Shown here one piece after another: positions 8,024 through 15,054 of a DNA stretch of 64,000 nucleotides. The stretch spans positions 1-64,000 of IMG/VR virus record IMGVR_UViG_3300035099_000181; one strand, given 5' to 3'. The stretch comes from a virus. A program made the position numbers and the translations under genes. The notes below the pieces were generated by a model that was given only the letters and a program-made list of their open reading frames with translations, was not told where the DNA came from and did no database searches. Each line of letters starts with the position of its first letter. Positions within the stretch are counted from its first letter, which is position 1.

Positions 8024-9454
8024 ATGAGGTATGCAATGAGATTGGTCAAATCAGCGGATTTGAGAGAGGACTTTTCGGACTTTTTTGACGGCGTGACAGA
8101 GGCTTCTATAGACAAGGACAACCGGACCGTCAAAGGCGTATGTGTGTTTGGCAGGCGTGAGTCTGCCAACAAGCGCATTTACCAAGATCGAGCTATAGAG
8201 TCTATCTGTAGGCTTGCCGATGGCACGAAGTGTTACCTGAATCACCCTACAAAGACTGAGCTGAGGGAACGTGAGGGCGTGCGCGACTTGCGAGACTGGG
8301 CTGGAGTCTATGTCAATCCACGTAAGCAGGGGGACAAGGTATTCGCTGACCTGGTTGTGCGAGAGCAGTACTTCCCGCTTGTGCAAGACATAGCTGTTAT
8401 GAAGCCTGCTAATGTTGGCAATTCCATCAATGCTCGTGTGAAGACAGCTAGTGACGAGAAGGGAATGGAGAACGTCGCGGATGTGGAGTCTTTGAAATCC
8501 ATTGATTTAGTTGCCTCGGCAGCTACTACAACTTCTCTCTTTGAGGCTGCATTGGAGCAGAATTCCAAGGAGGAAAAGGATGGGTTGGTACAGTACTTTG
8601 CCGAGTGGCTTCTCCTGCAGCAAGGCTTTCAGGTCACAGAGAGCCTGCTTAAGGACAAGATAGCTAATGACAAGATCCAGCGCGAGATCAGTGACCTGAG
8701 TTGGACCGCGCAGGACATGATAACCGGCATCTTGCAGGATACGGAGAAGGGCCTGACTTGGGAGCAGAAGAAGTCCAAGATCATGGCTGTATTCGACGAA
8801 CTGGCAGAGGAGGTAAAGAAGAGGGTGCCGAAGGCGGGGACAGACGCGGGCACTGGAGTCGGAAGCTCTCCCCAGTCTGAGGCAAGCAAGGAGGCGGAAA
8901 AAGGAGGTGACGAGGGAGCAATGGAAATCACAGTTGAGATGTTGAGGAAAGACCATTCTGAGATCGTGGAGGCGCTCCTCGCGGAGCAGAAGGAAAGCGC
9001 GAGCAGGGAAAAGGCTGCGTTTGAAGCCAAGATCCAGGAGCGGGACGGCAAGGTCATGGAATTGACCGAGTCCGTAAGACAGAAGGATGAGGAGATCAAA
9101 GGGCTTAAGACCAGGCTCGACGAGAAGGAGGTAGCTGAAAGGCTGGCCGAAAAGGAGATGATGATCCTTGAGGCGACGAAGGGGCTGCCTAAAGAGGTCA
9201 TGACCGAGATCTTCCTTGAGGATCTGCGGGCCGTCCAGGAGAAAAAGGGTGATGGAGATGCGGTCATTACGATCAAGGAGCAGATCGAGCAGCGCGTCGA
9301 GGACCGCAAGAAGATCCTGTCCTTGAGCAAGGGAAAGATCAAGGGCTCGGGGGACCAGTTCGTTGAGGACTTGGGGAGAACCAAGAAGGCGTTCTCCGGT
9401 ACTCAGGAGGTATCTGAGGCTGTGGAGGACTTTATTTCGATGGTGAAAAGTTAG
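8024..9454 (+). CDS. Prohead protease-scaffold fusion
   Basis: The N-terminal 200 residues look like a T4 gp21/S80-type serine protease: His74 in YLNHPTK, Ser134 in VGNSINAR and Asp161 in SIDLVASAATTT. After a GTDAGTGVGSSP linker near 280-290, residues 300-400 form a charged coiled coil typical of scaffold, and the tail ends in VEDFISMVKS. Such fusions drive prohead assembly and then digest the scaffold. I chose ATG 8024 because GAGG lies 8 nt upstream; an in-frame ATG at 7988 overlaps the previous gene without such a site. An internal AAAGGAGGTGA at 8898-8908, just before ATG 8921, could start a separate scaffold protein. Confidence 0.85.
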   Translation: MRYAMRLVKSADLREDFSDFFDGVTEASIDKDNRTVKGVCVFGRRESANKRIYQDRAIESICRLADGTKCYLNHPTKTELREREGVRDLRDWAGVYVNPRKQGDKVFADLVVREQYFPLVQDIAVMKPANVGNSINARVKTASDEKGMENVADVESLKSIDLVASAATTTSLFEAALEQNSKEEKDGLVQYFAEWLLLQQGFQVTESLLKDKIANDKIQREISDLSWTAQDMITGILQDTEKGLTWEQKKSKIMAVFDELAEEVKKRVPKAGTDAGTGVGSSPQSEASKEAEKGGDEGAMEITVEMLRKDHSEIVEALLAEQKESASREKAAFEAKIQERDGKVMELTESVRQKDEEIKGLKTRLDEKEVAERLAEKEMMILEATKGLPKEVMTEIFLEDLRAVQEKKGDGDAVITIKEQIEQRVEDRKKILSLSKGKIKGSGDQFVEDLGRTKKAFSGTQEVSEAVEDFISMVKS

Positions 9455-9479
9455 ACAAGAAAGGAGGTGAGAAGAGAGA

Positions 9480-9998
9480 TTGACTGCGTATAACAGATAT
9501 TTGAAGGGCAATGCAGAGGAAGGGTTAGTCGCGATCCATGGAAACATCGTTGTGGAGGCCGGAGACCTGATGTTTCTGAACACTACGGCAGGAATCGTCT
9601 ATGGTGTGGCTGCCGACAATTATGGCTATCCGTTTACGAGCTTAACCTGCACGACTGCTGCTACGGCTAGGGAGTATGCTCTTATCAGCAACTTCTTGGG
9701 GGTAGCAATGGAAAGTTCGCCGTCTGGCGTTACCGAGAACATCACGGTGACCAAGAGTGGCGTATTTCGCTTCCCCTTGGTACACAAGGCTGGGGTCACG
9801 GTCGGGGCTTTGGTCAGTGCGGTAAGTTCCGCTGCGACAACGAGTACGTCAGGGGTTAGTGATCAGCATGTCGCTATTGTGGGCGATGCCCAGGCTACTA
9901 CTGCGTATCTTGGGTATGTGACCAAGACCCAAAGTGGGGCGAGCTATGTGGACTTCCAGATCCGGACTGCGTTCGGGCCTGCCGGAGTAGCGACTTAG
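9480..9998 (+). CDS. Head decoration/stabilisation-like protein A, 172 aa
   Basis: The TTG start has AAAGGAGGTGAG upstream. The product is beta-rich, with GNIVVEAGDLMFLNTT near residues 21-36 and the closing FQIRTAFGPAG. The EAGDLMFL...Y.. and G-rich strands recall DUF2190-type capsid decoration proteins placed just before major capsid genes. It is clearly paralogous to the next gene: both share GDLMFL, LGYV/LGYF and RTAFGP. The role is inferred from position and fold type. Confidence 0.7.
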   Translation: MTAYNRYLKGNAEEGLVAIHGNIVVEAGDLMFLNTTAGIVYGVAADNYGYPFTSLTCTTAATAREYALISNFLGVAMESSPSGVTENITVTKSGVFRFPLVHKAGVTVGALVSAVSSAATTSTSGVSDQHVAIVGDAQATTAYLGYVTKTQSGASYVDFQIRTAFGPAGVAT

Positions 9999-10001
9999 TG
10001 A

Positions 10002-10517
10002 ATGAACGTCAACAGGTGGATAGAAGGAAATCCAGAAGTCATCCTCGTGACTGCCGATTCAGGGGTCACGGTGGAGCTTGGGGATCTAATGTTCCTAGAC
10101 AGTTCGGATGGGCTGCGGAACAACGGGGCTTCGACAGCGACAAATTTCACCTATCCGATATCGTATTTGCGAGGATCGGGATCCTCGCTGGAACTGAACA
10201 AGGCCTTGGCAAAGGCTTACTTCTTGGGCATAGCGATGTCGGACAAGGACGGAATCTCGGATGGCGCGGATTCTAACGTATCCGTCGGGACTGGTGGGAA
10301 GTACCGCCTCAGCCTCAAGCCCGGGCACAATGTCCGAGCGAACTACATGTTTGGGGCGAGCGGGACGACCACAGGATCTGATTTGTACAATCAGTACGTG
10401 ATGTACACGACCGAGGTCTCCAAGGCACTCGGTTACTTCGCGGAGCACAAGGACTCCGCTCTGACGGCAGAAGCCGTGATCAGGACTGCATTCGGGCCTG
10501 ATAAAAAAATCTCCTAA
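10002..10517 (+). CDS. Head decoration/stabilisation-like protein B, 171 aa
   Basis: This is a diverged tandem paralogue of the preceding gene. It shares TVELGDLMFLDSSDG, a central LGIAMSDKDG strand and the C-terminal AVIRTAFGPDKK. The ATG lies 4 nt after the previous stop and has no clear ribosome binding site, which suggests coupled translation. Two decoration-like paralogues directly ahead of the capsid gene may make alternative or mixed surface trimers on the head. Confidence 0.7.
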   Translation: MNVNRWIEGNPEVILVTADSGVTVELGDLMFLDSSDGLRNNGASTATNFTYPISYLRGSGSSLELNKALAKAYFLGIAMSDKDGISDGADSNVSVGTGGKYRLSLKPGHNVRANYMFGASGTTTGSDLYNQYVMYTTEVSKALGYFAEHKDSALTAEAVIRTAFGPDKKIS

Positions 10518-10535
10518 TGGAGGTGAAAGGAAAGG

Positions 10536-11609
10536 ATGTTTCGGAATAAGACAGGTGAGGCCCTGAAAAACCTCATCGAGGCAAGGGGAGAGGATGGCGC
10601 GTGCCAGGTACTCCGCGAGAGCTTCAAGTCCAAGAGGCTGCGGCCCGAGGACATGAGCTTGAAGGAGATATGGGAGGCTTGTGAGCCGGGAAGGATGGTA
10701 AATGAAGCAATAACCAGCTCTATGTTTCCTAAATTGACTGGCGAACTTATCAACGCGAAGGTCATTAGTGCATACGAAGCCATCCCGGACATTGGCGGAA
10801 TGCTTACTACGACAGTGGCGAGTCGTATGCAGATCGAACGTTTTGCGGGGTTGACTTCTGCGGAGGCTCCGGAAGAGGTGGCAGAAGGGGGCGAGTACAA
10901 GGACTCGACCAGGTCCGAGAAATATGTCGATATTCCAAACAAGAAATATGGGCGGAGAATCGATATCACAGAGGAGACCATCTTTTTTGACAAGACTGGA
11001 CAAATCCTCATGCGAGCTAATGATATAGGCGAAGAGGCTGCTCAGTACAAACAGGAGATAATTCTTGCTGGCGTTCAGGATTTGAATGGTGATGTATGGA
11101 GGCCTTCTGGCACTCCTACAGCATTTTATTCTGCGACTAACGGGAACTTGATCACAGCCAATCCGTTCTGCGAGTCAGGGCTTGAGGAAGTGATGAAGAA
11201 AGCTCAGCTCATGAAGAACGACTCCCTCGGGGCTGGGACAGGCGGATATGTGTTCATAGACTTGAACAATGTCTATGTTCTGGTGCCTATTCTTCTGCAG
11301 AAGGAAGCCTGGGAGCTGGCCAACAGCGTAAAGACTCCTGAGAGCGCGGAGAATGCCGAGAACTACTTCAAGGGAAGGTTTACGCCGATTAGTTCTCCAT
11401 TCGTTTCTGCGCAGAGTGACAGCACCTGGTACTGGGGCAACTTTGCCAAGGACTTTGTGTGGCTTGAGGTCTGGCCTTTGCAGACGATCACGAAGCCGCC
11501 TGGCGGGGATGACGAATTCAAGAGGGATGTCAAGTCAAGTACCAAGGTTCGGTTCTATGGTGGCGTTGGCGCACTTGACGTAAAGCATTGCTTCAAGAAT
11601 ACTGCATAA
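10536..11609 (+). CDS. Major capsid protein, HK97 fold
   Basis: The product is 357 aa, starts MFRNKTGEALKNLIEARGED and has GGAGGTGAAAGG upstream. The region near residues 64-110 (KVISAYEAIPDIGGMLTTT) and the block KKYGRRIDITEETIFFDKTG (about 136-155) fit the E-loop and spine helix area of HK97-fold capsids. The C-terminal half has the beta-rich P and A domain pattern, including VRFYGGVGALDVKHC. Position after protease/scaffold and decoration genes makes this the best capsid candidate. There is no N-terminal delta domain, consistent with a separate scaffold. Confidence 0.85.
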   Translation: MFRNKTGEALKNLIEARGEDGACQVLRESFKSKRLRPEDMSLKEIWEACEPGRMVNEAITSSMFPKLTGELINAKVISAYEAIPDIGGMLTTTVASRMQIERFAGLTSAEAPEEVAEGGEYKDSTRSEKYVDIPNKKYGRRIDITEETIFFDKTGQILMRANDIGEEAAQYKQEIILAGVQDLNGDVWRPSGTPTAFYSATNGNLITANPFCESGLEEVMKKAQLMKNDSLGAGTGGYVFIDLNNVYVLVPILLQKEAWELANSVKTPESAENAENYFKGRFTPISSPFVSAQSDSTWYWGNFAKDFVWLEVWPLQTITKPPGGDDEFKRDVKSSTKVRFYGGVGALDVKHCFKNTA

Positions 11610-11697
11610 AAGCGGCAATAACAAGTAGTTATGCTATCTACTCAAAAAGCAAGGCGGTTGGCTATAGTTTCACCCGCCGAAAGAAGGAGGAACTAAG

Positions 11698-12108
11698 ATG
11701 GCAAGATCAGGAATTGGCAGAGGAACCCGGATGGGCCATGGAATCCTGTCCGGGACAACGCTGGCTGTATCCCCTTCCGGTGTTACGATAGATGCTGGGG
11801 GGATACAGATTGGCTCTTACTACTTCATACGGCACGCGGGCACAAACACCAAGATGGTATCTGGCATCGCGGACGCTGCTAATAACAAGAGTCCGGGAGG
11901 GGCGTCGCTCGCTATAACGACTGGGCTAACGGGCGTATCTGATATATGGCTTTCGATCAAGTACACCGGGACTGCGACGAGCACGGTGTCGAGGGCCACA
12001 TGGACTGGCACAACATCGGTGTGCAACATAAATACTTTCGACGCTGCCGGTGGTCCGGCCACGCCACACCAAGGGACTTCAATCGCCTGGACCGCCTTCG
12101 GCTGGTAG
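11698..12108 (+). CDS. Small structural protein, paralogue 1, 136 aa
   Basis: The start MARSGIGRGTRMGHGILSGT follows AAGGAGG. The rest is small-residue and beta-rich (SGVTIDAGG, ITTGLTGVSDIWLS), ending SIAWTAFGW. The next gene is a tandem paralogue with the same opening GIGRGTRxGHGxLSGTTLAV. Position right after the capsid gene suggests a head fibre or head-tail surface protein. No family was recognised. The 88 bp before it contain the possible hairpin GGCGG/CCGCC (about 11651-11676). Confidence 0.65.
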   Translation: MARSGIGRGTRMGHGILSGTTLAVSPSGVTIDAGGIQIGSYYFIRHAGTNTKMVSGIADAANNKSPGGASLAITTGLTGVSDIWLSIKYTGTATSTVSRATWTGTTSVCNINTFDAAGGPATPHQGTSIAWTAFGW

Positions 12109-12123
12109 GTAGGGAGGTAGGAT

Positions 12124-12570
12124 ATGGCGAGATATGGGATTGGGAGAGGGACCAGGGAAGGGCATGGGGTGCTGTCGGGGACTACTCTCGCGGTGGTCCC
12201 CTCTGGCGTCACGATAGATGCTAGGGGAATAACCGAGACTTCGCAGGTGTCGTACCCTGTGGCATATTCAGCCAAGACCCGGACAATCGTCCAAGGCAAG
12301 GCTGACTACTCAACTGCCAATGCTGGGGCAGTTGCTGGAAATAGCATCGTCTTGACCGTGACGCCTGGATTGACTACCGTGGAATACTTCTGGCCTTATA
12401 TCTACTCGGTGGGCACCAAGGGCGGAGCTCCTGCGGCGTCATCGTCTCTTGCGGTGTGGGCTCCGTTGAGCTCTGGCTCTGGCGTGACGATCTACACCTA
12501 TAACGCTGCTGGCGCTCCCGCGACATGCGAATGCGGTGTCACGGTGGCCTGGCTAGCTGTGGGGACATAG
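12124..12570 (+). CDS. Small structural protein, paralogue 2, 148 aa
   Basis: This is a tandem copy of the preceding gene, starting MARYGIGRGTREGHGVLSGT and ending VAWLAVGT. The first 35 residues are strongly conserved between the pair, whereas the middle diverges. The ATG follows GGTAGGGAGGTAGG. The pattern of a conserved N-terminus with a variable body is typical of capsid- or tail-attached proteins whose exposed part varies. The function is inferred only from position. Confidence 0.65.
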   Translation: MARYGIGRGTREGHGVLSGTTLAVVPSGVTIDARGITETSQVSYPVAYSAKTRTIVQGKADYSTANAGAVAGNSIVLTVTPGLTTVEYFWPYIYSVGTKGGAPAASSSLAVWAPLSSGSGVTIYTYNAAGAPATCECGVTVAWLAVGT

Positions 12571-12584
12571 CGGAGGTGAGAAGC

Positions 12585-12938
12585 ATGAAGATATTTCCGA
12601 ACGTAATCACCTCCGCCACTTCAGGCGGCTGGAACTGGTCTGATGCCTTGGATATCACGAGGCATGCGGACCTGGGCTACTTCAACCTGGAGTGGAACAT
12701 AACTTCTGGCGGGGCTGTTACTTTCGCCTGGTCTGGCTGTACAAGTTCTACGGGCACGTTCACGATGTCCACGACTTACATTAAGACTTCCGGCACGAGC
12801 ATTTCCGGGCCTGCTGGGGATGGGCGTGACTTCGCTGGATTCGGGCCGTCAATTTTTCCCTGGATTAGGATAGGTGCATACGCGACAGGCATAGGGCCAT
12901 GCACAGCAGCATTATCTTGCAGTATGATTGTGGGGTAA
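12585..12938 (+). CDS. Small structural protein, 117 aa
   Basis: I place the start at 12585 because GGAGGTGAG lies directly upstream; a longer in-frame ORF reaches into the previous gene without support. The product starts MKIFPNVITSATSGGWNWSD and has beta-sandwich-like strands (FNLEWNITSGGAVTFAWSG). It resembles short phage proteins that report statistics-like WSD..DI patterns in the capsid neighbourhood, but I cannot name a family. It ends 2 nt before the next ATG. Confidence 0.6.
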   Translation: MKIFPNVITSATSGGWNWSDALDITRHADLGYFNLEWNITSGGAVTFAWSGCTSSTGTFTMSTTYIKTSGTSISGPAGDGRDFAGFGPSIFPWIRIGAYATGIGPCTAALSCSMIVG

Positions 12939-12940
12939 AG

Positions 12941-14266
12941 ATGAAAAAAGTATTATCTTCAAGAGTTCTTCTATTTCTTCTATTTCTCCTGTTTCTTCCT
13001 ATTATGGCTTTTGCCCAACCAGGCTGGGATACTATTCTCAATAGACCCAATACTTTCACCAAGCCCCAGGTATTCAGTCAGGGGGCCAGCTTTTTGGCAT
13101 ATGTCGGCATCGGGACGACGAGTCCGCAGAGAACTATGCATGTTGTTGGTGTTCAACGATGGGAACGTCAGGGGCAAAATATAGAATTTAATCCAAATTG
13201 GAGTCTACTCAACACTGATGCTGCTTGTTCAGTTTTAGAAGATAAAAATTTGCGTTTTATCTTGAGGGATGCAACTATTGGTTATGTGCCACTGTTTTTA
13301 GGAACTGGTGGCAATGTTGGAGTAGGTGGGACGGCGGCAAATACTTCGCCTGTAATTTATGCAGGAGCAACTGGCAACGTCGGCATCAGGACGACGGCGC
13401 CTGCCTCTGCTTTGGATGTAAGTGGCACGGTATCGGTTGGAACAGTTACAGCAATAGCGAATCCGATGAGACTTACGATGGCTGACAACGGTACTGGAAT
13501 AACAATAAAAGCAAATGCGATTCAGGCAAGCGTGACGACAGCAGACACATACGTTGATTTCCGCTCGACCACAGGATCTGAGGGGTCCATTGCCGGCACT
13601 GAAGTCGCAGGGGTTATTGCCTACAATACTTTCACGGGAAGTCATTATACCTGCCTCATTGATGCTGACAAGGATAGGGTGCAAGTTGGCGATCTTCTGG
13701 AGGCTGTTGATGAGCCTATCACGGTTCTCGACTGGCCCAAGCGAGAGAAAGATGCGGCGCACTTCGAGAATGTAGAGCAACCGGTTTACGATGAGAATGG
13801 AAAGCCAGTGATGGTGGAGAAGCGAAACGAGAAGGGCGAGGTTATATTTGAAGCAGAGCAAGCGCCTTCTGGGCCAAATCCTGCGCCAGTAATGGTTCAG
13901 AAACGAGAGACTGTGCAGAAACTTGTTGCGGCGACCTACTACGAGGCCAGTACCAAGCCACAACTTTTCAAGAGTCGCATCTGCCGGACTAAGGGCAGTA
14001 AGGCGGCCATAGGCGTCTGGGGAGGCAGGGACAAAGAAGGCAGAGATATGGTTCTTGCGATAGGCACAGGAGTTGTCAAGGTGGTGAACACTGGCGTAAA
14101 TCTTGAAATTGGAGATCTTCTGATATCCTCAGCGAGGGCTGGCTGCGTTGAGGTTCAAGATGATGATATTGTGCGCAACAAGACAGTTGCCAAGATAACG
14201 CAGAACGTCAAATGGGAAGCTGGCGAGACCGTCAAGTGGGTAAAATGCATCTACCTTGGTGGCTAA
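12941..14266 (+). CDS. Secreted fibre-like protein with signal peptide, 441 aa
   Basis: From ATG 12941 the product opens with a clear Sec signal: MKKVLSSR, a hydrophobic run of Leu/Phe and a likely signal peptidase site at AFA-QP near residue 25. The body contains VGIGTTSPQRTMHV and VGIRTTAPASALDVSGTV, repeats typical of trimeric fibre and adhesin-like proteins, then a charged linker (about 255-320) and a beta-rich tail with LEIGDLLISSA. No S74 chaperone domain is present. Signal peptides are not expected on virion proteins, so it is probably exported to the cell envelope during infection or lysogeny. ATG 12899 is possible but has no signal-like start. Confidence 0.75.
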   Translation: MKKVLSSRVLLFLLFLLFLPIMAFAQPGWDTILNRPNTFTKPQVFSQGASFLAYVGIGTTSPQRTMHVVGVQRWERQGQNIEFNPNWSLLNTDAACSVLEDKNLRFILRDATIGYVPLFLGTGGNVGVGGTAANTSPVIYAGATGNVGIRTTAPASALDVSGTVSVGTVTAIANPMRLTMADNGTGITIKANAIQASVTTADTYVDFRSTTGSEGSIAGTEVAGVIAYNTFTGSHYTCLIDADKDRVQVGDLLEAVDEPITVLDWPKREKDAAHFENVEQPVYDENGKPVMVEKRNEKGEVIFEAEQAPSGPNPAPVMVQKRETVQKLVAATYYEASTKPQLFKSRICRTKGSKAAIGVWGGRDKEGRDMVLAIGTGVVKVVNTGVNLEIGDLLISSARAGCVEVQDDDIVRNKTVAKITQNVKWEAGETVKWVKCIYLGG

Positions 14267-14544
14267 TACTATTTCTACTTCTTGCTGGCTGTGCAACTCC
14301 TCTGGCTCAAGAGCACATAGTGACATTGCCCCAGGTCACGATTCATCTCGAAGGCGAGGGCAGCGGGCCAATGCTTCACGCTCCAAACGCGGCGATGGCA
14401 AGTACGGATGGGCAGAAGCAGATTTGGATTCACGGAAGTATTTACAAGAGTCTCATCATGGTAGACGATCCATGTGCTTTAGGCCATGAAATCTGGCACC
14501 TCATGCACTGGACAGACTCGAAAATAGGAGATCCTGATAAATAA
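14245..14544 (+). CDS. Lipoprotein with HExxH motif, 99 aa
   Basis: The gene overlaps the end of the secreted protein gene by 22 nt. From ATG 14245 the product begins MHLPWWLILFLLLAGCATP, a lipoprotein signal with lipobox LAGC (Cys about residue 16). Near the C-terminus is ALGHEIWHLMH, an exact HExxH zinc-protease motif. At 99 aa it is too short for a standard metalloprotease and shows no separate third ligand beyond nearby His and Asp. It could be a small envelope-anchored protease or an outer membrane spanin-like lipoprotein with a chance motif. Confidence 0.65.
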   Translation: MHLPWWLILFLLLAGCATPLAQEHIVTLPQVTIHLEGEGSGPMLHAPNAAMASTDGQKQIWIHGSIYKSLIMVDDPCALGHEIWHLMHWTDSKIGDPDK

Positions 14545-14561
14545 GACAGAAGGAGGACGGA

Positions 14562-14651
14562 ATGACAGCGATTCGCAAAGCACTCTGGTTTGCTCTTGTG
14601 TTGCTGTCTCTCATCGGTCTTGCCGAGATTATGCTTTATGTGCCCTGGTGA
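14562..14651 (+). CDS. 29-aa single-span membrane peptide
   Basis: AGGAGG lies 5-6 nt before the ATG. The product MTAIRKALWFALVLLSLIGL and nine further residues is one short transmembrane helix with a basic N-terminus, ending in YVPW. It sits between the lipoprotein and a coiled-coil membrane protein. Short membrane peptides in this arrangement often belong to lysis or envelope functions. The strong ribosome site argues that it is real. Confidence 0.6.
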   Translation: MTAIRKALWFALVLLSLIGLAEIMLYVPW

Positions 14652-14670
14652 GGCAGAAAAGGGTCTGATA

Positions 14671-14880
14671 ATGAATCAGAAAACGTTAATGTGGCTTGTT
14701 GGCCTTTTGTTGACCATTTTAACGCTTATGACGGCGTGGCATCAATCGACTTTCGCAAATTTGCACAAAGAATACGTTTCGCTGGAATCTTATCGTTGTG
14801 ATCAGTTGCGAATCGAGAAGAAGCTGGATGATATTTTGAAATACCTGATAAACAAAAGCGGAAAAGATGCCGGGCCATAA
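14671..14880 (+). CDS. Small membrane protein with coiled coil, 69 aa
   Basis: The ATG at 14671 follows AAAAGGG. Residues 7-24 form one transmembrane helix (MWLVGLLLTILTLMTAW), and residues 35-60 form a charged helix (YRCDQLRIEKKLDDILKYL). This one-span plus coiled-coil layout matches XhlA/hemolysin-type or i-spanin-like phage proteins. Just after it, 14881-15054 holds another open frame encoding IKSLHQQLTKLAAAIDKEQL without an obvious start codon, possibly a shifted continuation. Confidence 0.6.
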   Translation: MNQKTLMWLVGLLLTILTLMTAWHQSTFANLHKEYVSLESYRCDQLRIEKKLDDILKYLINKSGKDAGP

Positions 14881-15054
14881 AATCGCTGCACCAGCAACTG
14901 ACAAAGCTAGCTGCGGCGATTGATAAAGAGCAACTCACATTGAGAGCATGACGCATGGACCTAAAAAATAACGACCTGCTACTGATACTTGTGATAGCGT
15001 AGCGCAGATATTCATGCTCTATTGAGTCAGACATTCTTCTAGAGGAGGTTTTGG

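Noticed and set aside
8507-9583. 358-aa minus-strand ORF opposite the protease/scaffold gene
   Set aside because: It is the antisense shadow of a GAG/AAG-rich coiled-coil gene, with Leu-rich nonsense composition.
10095-11003. 302-aa minus-strand ORF opposite the capsid gene
   Set aside because: Antisense to the decoration and capsid genes; no start signal and no family resemblance.
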